The notes under the pieces were generated by a model, which did not search any database, was not told the origin of the DNA, and was given only the letters and a program-made list of their open reading frames with translations. A stretch of DNA of 64,000 nt from Paenochrobactrum pullorum (GTDB lineage: Bacteria; Pseudomonadota; Alphaproteobacteria; Rhizobiales; Rhizobiaceae). Shown piece after piece: positions 61,355 to 64,000 of the stretch (position 1 is its first letter; the number at the start of each line of letters is the position of its first letter). A program made the translations under genes and the position numbers. Location of the stretch: positions 124,001 to 188,000 of the forward strand of contig NZ_JBHEEH010000003.1 of assembly GCF_041929845.1 (NCBI RefSeq), in the 5' to 3' direction.

Positions 61355-62085
61355 ACGGATTTTCCACGCCAGCCCATTTAAGTCGCGAAAGACTGTCTGA
61401 TAAAATCGCCAAAGATATTGAGGCACGTATTTTGTCAGGTGAACTCTCCATCGGGGACAAACTTCCCTCGGAACGTGACTTGATGGTTTATTATGGCGTG
61501 GGACGTCCGGCCGTGCGCGAAGCACTTTTATGGCTGAACAAAACCGGCATTCTTGCCGTTTCCAATGGCGACCGTACCAGAGTGACGGAGCCTGATCCGC
61601 GTGAACTTTTGCAGCTCTTGTCGGGGGCTGCAAAATTACTGATTGCACGTGATGAAGGCATTCGTGAATTCCAGAAAACACGTATTTTCGTGGAAGTGGC
61701 GATGGTGCGTGAAGCCTCGCGTCTTGCCAGTGATGCAGATATTGCAGCATTGGAAAAACTTCTGATCGCCAATGCTGAAAGTGCCGGTGATAATGACCTG
61801 TTTTCCAAAACGGATGATGCCTTTCATCAGTACATTGTCAGTATTGTGCAAAATTCTTTGCTGGATGCGCTTTATGATGTGGTGCTGGAACTATTGGAAG
61901 ATCAGCGCCGCATGTCGCTCAGCCATCCGGACGCTCTGACAAAAGCAATGGCAGCCCATCGCAATATTTTCGAGGCAATCCGTGATCGTGATGCCGATCG
62001 TGCCGAAGCGGCAATGCGTGCGCATCTGGATACTGTCGTTGAAACATATTGGCAGGTGCGCGAACAGGTCGATAATCCCGCCTGA
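61351..62085 (+). CDS. FadR-family (GntR) regulator
   Basis: A 244-residue regulator with the winged helix LSDKIAKDIEARILSGELSIGDKLPSERDLMVYYGVGRPAVREALLWL and an FCD-type ligand domain (VEVAMVREASRLASDADIAAL, SKTDDAFHQYIVSIVQNSLL). It is coupled to the preceding dehydrogenase gene by ATGA, so it is part of the operon it probably controls. The inverted repeat at 60217-60247 is the likely operator. Confidence 0.86.
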   Translation: MNGFSTPAHLSRERLSDKIAKDIEARILSGELSIGDKLPSERDLMVYYGVGRPAVREALLWLNKTGILAVSNGDRTRVTEPDPRELLQLLSGAAKLLIARDEGIREFQKTRIFVEVAMVREASRLASDADIAALEKLLIANAESAGDNDLFSKTDDAFHQYIVSIVQNSLLDALYDVVLELLEDQRRMSLSHPDALTKAMAAHRNIFEAIRDRDADRAEAAMRAHLDTVVETYWQVREQVDNPA

Positions 62086-62124
62086 TCTGCCTTCATATCC
62101 ATTAAAATAAATAAGGTTTCCCCC

Positions 62125-63390
62125 ATGCTTCTTGGTTGTATTGGCGATGATTTTACTGGTTCCAGTGACCTTGCAAATACGCTTTCCAAACAAGGAATGC
62201 GTGTCACCCAATATTCCGGTGTGCCGTCAACAGATGCCGACCAGTCGGTCGAAGCCGGTGTAGTTGCACTCAAATCGCGCAGCATTTCGGCCGATGAAGC
62301 CATTGCCCAATCATTGAAAGCATTGAAATGGTTGCAGGCACAAGGTTGCAAACAGTTTTTGTTTAAATATTGCTCTACTTTCGACAGCACGGCTGAAGGC
62401 AATATCGGCCCTGTTGCAGCTGCTTTGGCTAAAGAGCTGAACGCACGCAAAGTGGTTGTTTGTCCGGTGTTTCCGGGGGCAGGGCGCACCCTTTATCAAG
62501 GGCATTTGTTCGTTAATGACCGCCTACTCAATGAAAGCGGCATGGAACATCATCCGCTAAACCCGATGACGGATGCCGATATTCGCCGCTGGCTTTCTTT
62601 GCAAACAGATATGCCGGTTGGTCATGTGGGCTTTCATGCGGTGAGCCAAGGTGCTGATGCCATTCGCGCGGCACTGGATAAAGCCGATGCAGAAGGCGCA
62701 CAGCTGATTGTGGTTGATGCAGTTTCCGACAATGATCTGATGGAAATTGGTGCTGCGTTAAATGGTTTGCCGCTTGTCACCGGCGGTTCCGGCATTGCTA
62801 TGGGATTACCTGAAAACTTCCGCAAAGATGGGCTGTTGTCAGGCAATAATTCGGATTGGCAGGGCGTTGCAGGCCAGTGTGTTGTGCTTTCGGGTTCTTG
62901 CTCAATGGCAACACGCGGGCAGGTAACAGTCCACCGTGAAGGTGGCCTGCCGATGTTTGAAATTACTGCAGAAGATGCGGTTTCCGGTAAATTGGATGCG
63001 CAGGAAATTGCCCAATGGGCGATGCAACAGGCACAAAGACCGCTTGTTTATTCATCGGCTGATCCGGCAATTGTGAAAGCGGCTCAGGAAAATTTTGGCC
63101 GCGAAGTGGTTGCCAATGCAATTGAGCGTCTCTTTGCCGATATCGCACATGCATTGGTGGCTGCTGGTGTTGGTCGTCTGGTTGTTGCAGGCGGCGAAAC
63201 TTCGGGTGCTGTGGTCGAGGCACTGAACCTCACGGCTTTGGAAATAGGCCCTGAAATTGCGGCCGGTGCTCCGGCTCTGCGCGCAACTCTGCCGGATGGA
63301 AAAACGGCACTTGCTTTGGCTCTCAAATCCGGAAATTTCGGCGGCCCTGAATTTTTTGCCGAAGCAGATCGCATTTTGGGCGGCGAATAA
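62125..63390 (+). CDS. otnK: Four-carbon acid-sugar kinase (OtnK family, DUF1537)
   Basis: A 421-residue ATP-dependent kinase of the DUF1537 family, which phosphorylates 3-oxo-tetronates in threonate or erythronate breakdown. Motifs are LLGCIGDDFTGSSDLANTLSKQGM at the N-terminus, KYCSTFDSTAEGNIGPVAAAL and VCPVFPGAGRTLYQGHLFVN, and the nucleotide-binding end VVAGGETSGAVVEAL. Its genes are normally found with a dehydrogenase, an aldolase/decarboxylase and a transporter. Here the dehydrogenase and a TRAP binding protein are visible and the rest may lie beyond the window. Confidence 0.9.
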   Translation: MLLGCIGDDFTGSSDLANTLSKQGMRVTQYSGVPSTDADQSVEAGVVALKSRSISADEAIAQSLKALKWLQAQGCKQFLFKYCSTFDSTAEGNIGPVAAALAKELNARKVVVCPVFPGAGRTLYQGHLFVNDRLLNESGMEHHPLNPMTDADIRRWLSLQTDMPVGHVGFHAVSQGADAIRAALDKADAEGAQLIVVDAVSDNDLMEIGAALNGLPLVTGGSGIAMGLPENFRKDGLLSGNNSDWQGVAGQCVVLSGSCSMATRGQVTVHREGGLPMFEITAEDAVSGKLDAQEIAQWAMQQAQRPLVYSSADPAIVKAAQENFGREVVANAIERLFADIAHALVAAGVGRLVVAGGETSGAVVEALNLTALEIGPEIAAGAPALRATLPDGKTALALALKSGNFGGPEFFAEADRILGGE

Positions 63391-63449
63391 TCCGCTTTGC
63401 AGTCAATTGCGCCACAGGCTGCAAAACATATTTGTTTGGAGGAAATAAC

Positions 63450-64000
63450 ATGAATAAATTCAGCAAGTTCGTCAAATTGGCATCTTGCGTTGCTGTTTCG
63501 GCATTTGGCCTTTTTACGGTCACTTTGCCAACTCAGGCACAAGACGTTCTGACGCTCAAACTCGGTCATATACAGTCGGAACAGGATCTGTGGCACTTTG
63601 GTGCGCAGAAGTTTAAGGAAGAGCTGGAAGCGCGTTCAAACGGTACTATCAGCCTTGCCATCTATCCAAACTCAACTCTTGGTGGTGACCGAGATTTGGT
63701 TGAAGGCATGCAGATGGGGACTGTGGATTTTGGTCTGATTGCCGGCGTGCTGGGCAATTTCGAACCGTCCATCCAGCTGCTGGAACTGCCTTACTTGTTT
63801 AAGTCGCAAGATGAGTTTGATAAAGTCATTCAGAGCGAACTCGGTGAAGAAATTGCCGATAATGTTTTGAAGAATGCGAATGTACGTATTCTTGATTGGT
63901 GGGAACGCGGCTCACGTCAAGTGACTTCGAACAAACCTATCAATGGTGTTGATGACCTCAAAGGCATCAAAATCCGTGTTCCTGAAATTCCGGCTATGGT
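63450..64000 (+). CDS. TRAP transporter substrate-binding protein, 5' part
   Basis: The first 183 residues of a periplasmic TRAP binding protein run off the window end. The signal peptide is FVKLASCVAVSAFGLFTVTL (cleavage near TQAQD). TLKLGHIQSEQDLWHFGAQKFKEELEARSNG, YPNSTLGGDRDLVEGMQMGTVDFGLI and the beginning of the ligand-Arg region (LKGIKIRVPE) are typical. GGAGG is before the ATG at 63450. It most likely brings a tetronate-type acid sugar to the OtnK pathway. Confidence 0.9.
   Translation, partial: MNKFSKFVKLASCVAVSAFGLFTVTLPTQAQDVLTLKLGHIQSEQDLWHFGAQKFKEELEARSNGTISLAIYPNSTLGGDRDLVEGMQMGTVDFGLIAGVLGNFEPSIQLLELPYLFKSQDEFDKVIQSELGEEIADNVLKNANVRILDWWERGSRQVTSNKPINGVDDLKGIKIRVPEIPAM

Noticed and set aside
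60923..61750. A 275-codon antisense frame over the acid-sugar dehydrogenase and FadR-type regulator.
   Set aside because: The sense proteins are clearly conserved and overlap by ATGA. The antisense product is Cys/His/Arg-rich without a domain.
1..64000. CRISPR arrays, tRNA or rRNA genes, and insertion sequences.
   Set aside because: No regularly spaced direct repeats of CRISPR size, no rRNA sequence, no convincing tRNA cloverleaf and no transposase frame were seen. The hipB operators repeat regularly but are palindromic 18-mers in a promoter.

Overview
The window looks like part of a secondary replicon (chromid or large repABC plasmid) of a Hyphomicrobiales alphaproteobacterium of moderate GC content. 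A Brucellaceae-like host (Pseudochrobactrum, Paenochrobactrum or Ochrobactrum type) fits the complete repABC cassette, BioR-type operators, the cobalamin riboswitch and the many TRAP/ABC importers with acid and aromatic catabolic genes. The genus is an inference, not something read from a marker gene.

Layout. 1-4.6 kb: the tail of an amino-acid permease, then an iron-starvation surface-signalling unit (FecI sigma, FecR, TonB-dependent receptor with an STN domain). 4.7-9.2 kb: the replication and partition locus on the minus strand (repA-repB-repC), with a candidate antisense ctRNA between repB and repC, two parS-like palindromes upstream of repA, and a decayed TraA-type relaxase/helicase downstream of repC. 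9.2-13.6 kb: a cobalamin riboswitch followed by a CbiX-like/[2Fe-2S] fusion protein and a nickel/peptide-type ABC importer that has no ATPase genes beside it. 13.6-15.3 kb: a hipBA toxin-antitoxin module behind four operator repeats spaced exactly 27 bp apart. 15.3-16.9 kb: bioY-bioB with BioR boxes. 17.4-21.6 kb: ChaA-like antiporter, an aspartoacylase-family protein, an L,D-transpeptidase and MTR kinase (mtnK).

21.8-36.8 kb: a long catabolic island on the plus strand, headed by a GntR regulator divergent from mtnK. It encodes an MtnA/eIF2B-type isomerase, two CoA-transferase-fold subunits without the usual catalytic glutamate, a CaiB/BaiF CoA-transferase, a class II aldolase, TRAP permeases, a ThDP enzyme, an aldehyde dehydrogenase and a TRAP binding protein. 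An AhpD-like protein, AcuI-type acryloyl-CoA reductase and acyl-CoA ligase follow. I cannot match this combination to a named pathway.

37-39.7 kb: zinc homeostasis (AztD-like metallochaperone and COG0523 GTPase). 39.7-44.4 kb: an AaeXAB-like efflux pump with its TolC-type outer-membrane factor. 44.8-46.2 kb: a beta-barrel protein and a MarR regulator. 46.4-56.8 kb: a second catabolic module made of a five-gene Liv-type ABC importer, a DUF2848 protein, a GntR regulator, an amidase, a cupin, an HpaB-type flavin monooxygenase and a flavin reductase. It probably takes up and opens an aromatic or heterocyclic N-containing compound. 57-59.2 kb: a YiiM-type MOSC protein and a MocR-type regulator. 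59.3-59.9 kb: a decayed CHRD-domain gene. 60.4-64 kb: the start of an acid-sugar (tetronate-like) operon with a dehydrogenase, a GntR regulator, an OtnK-family kinase and a TRAP binding protein cut by the window end.

Taken together the region is a patchwork of import-plus-catabolism modules, each with its own regulator, on a replicon that keeps stable partitioning but whose visible transfer gene has decayed. All functions are assigned by reading the sequence; no database search was run.
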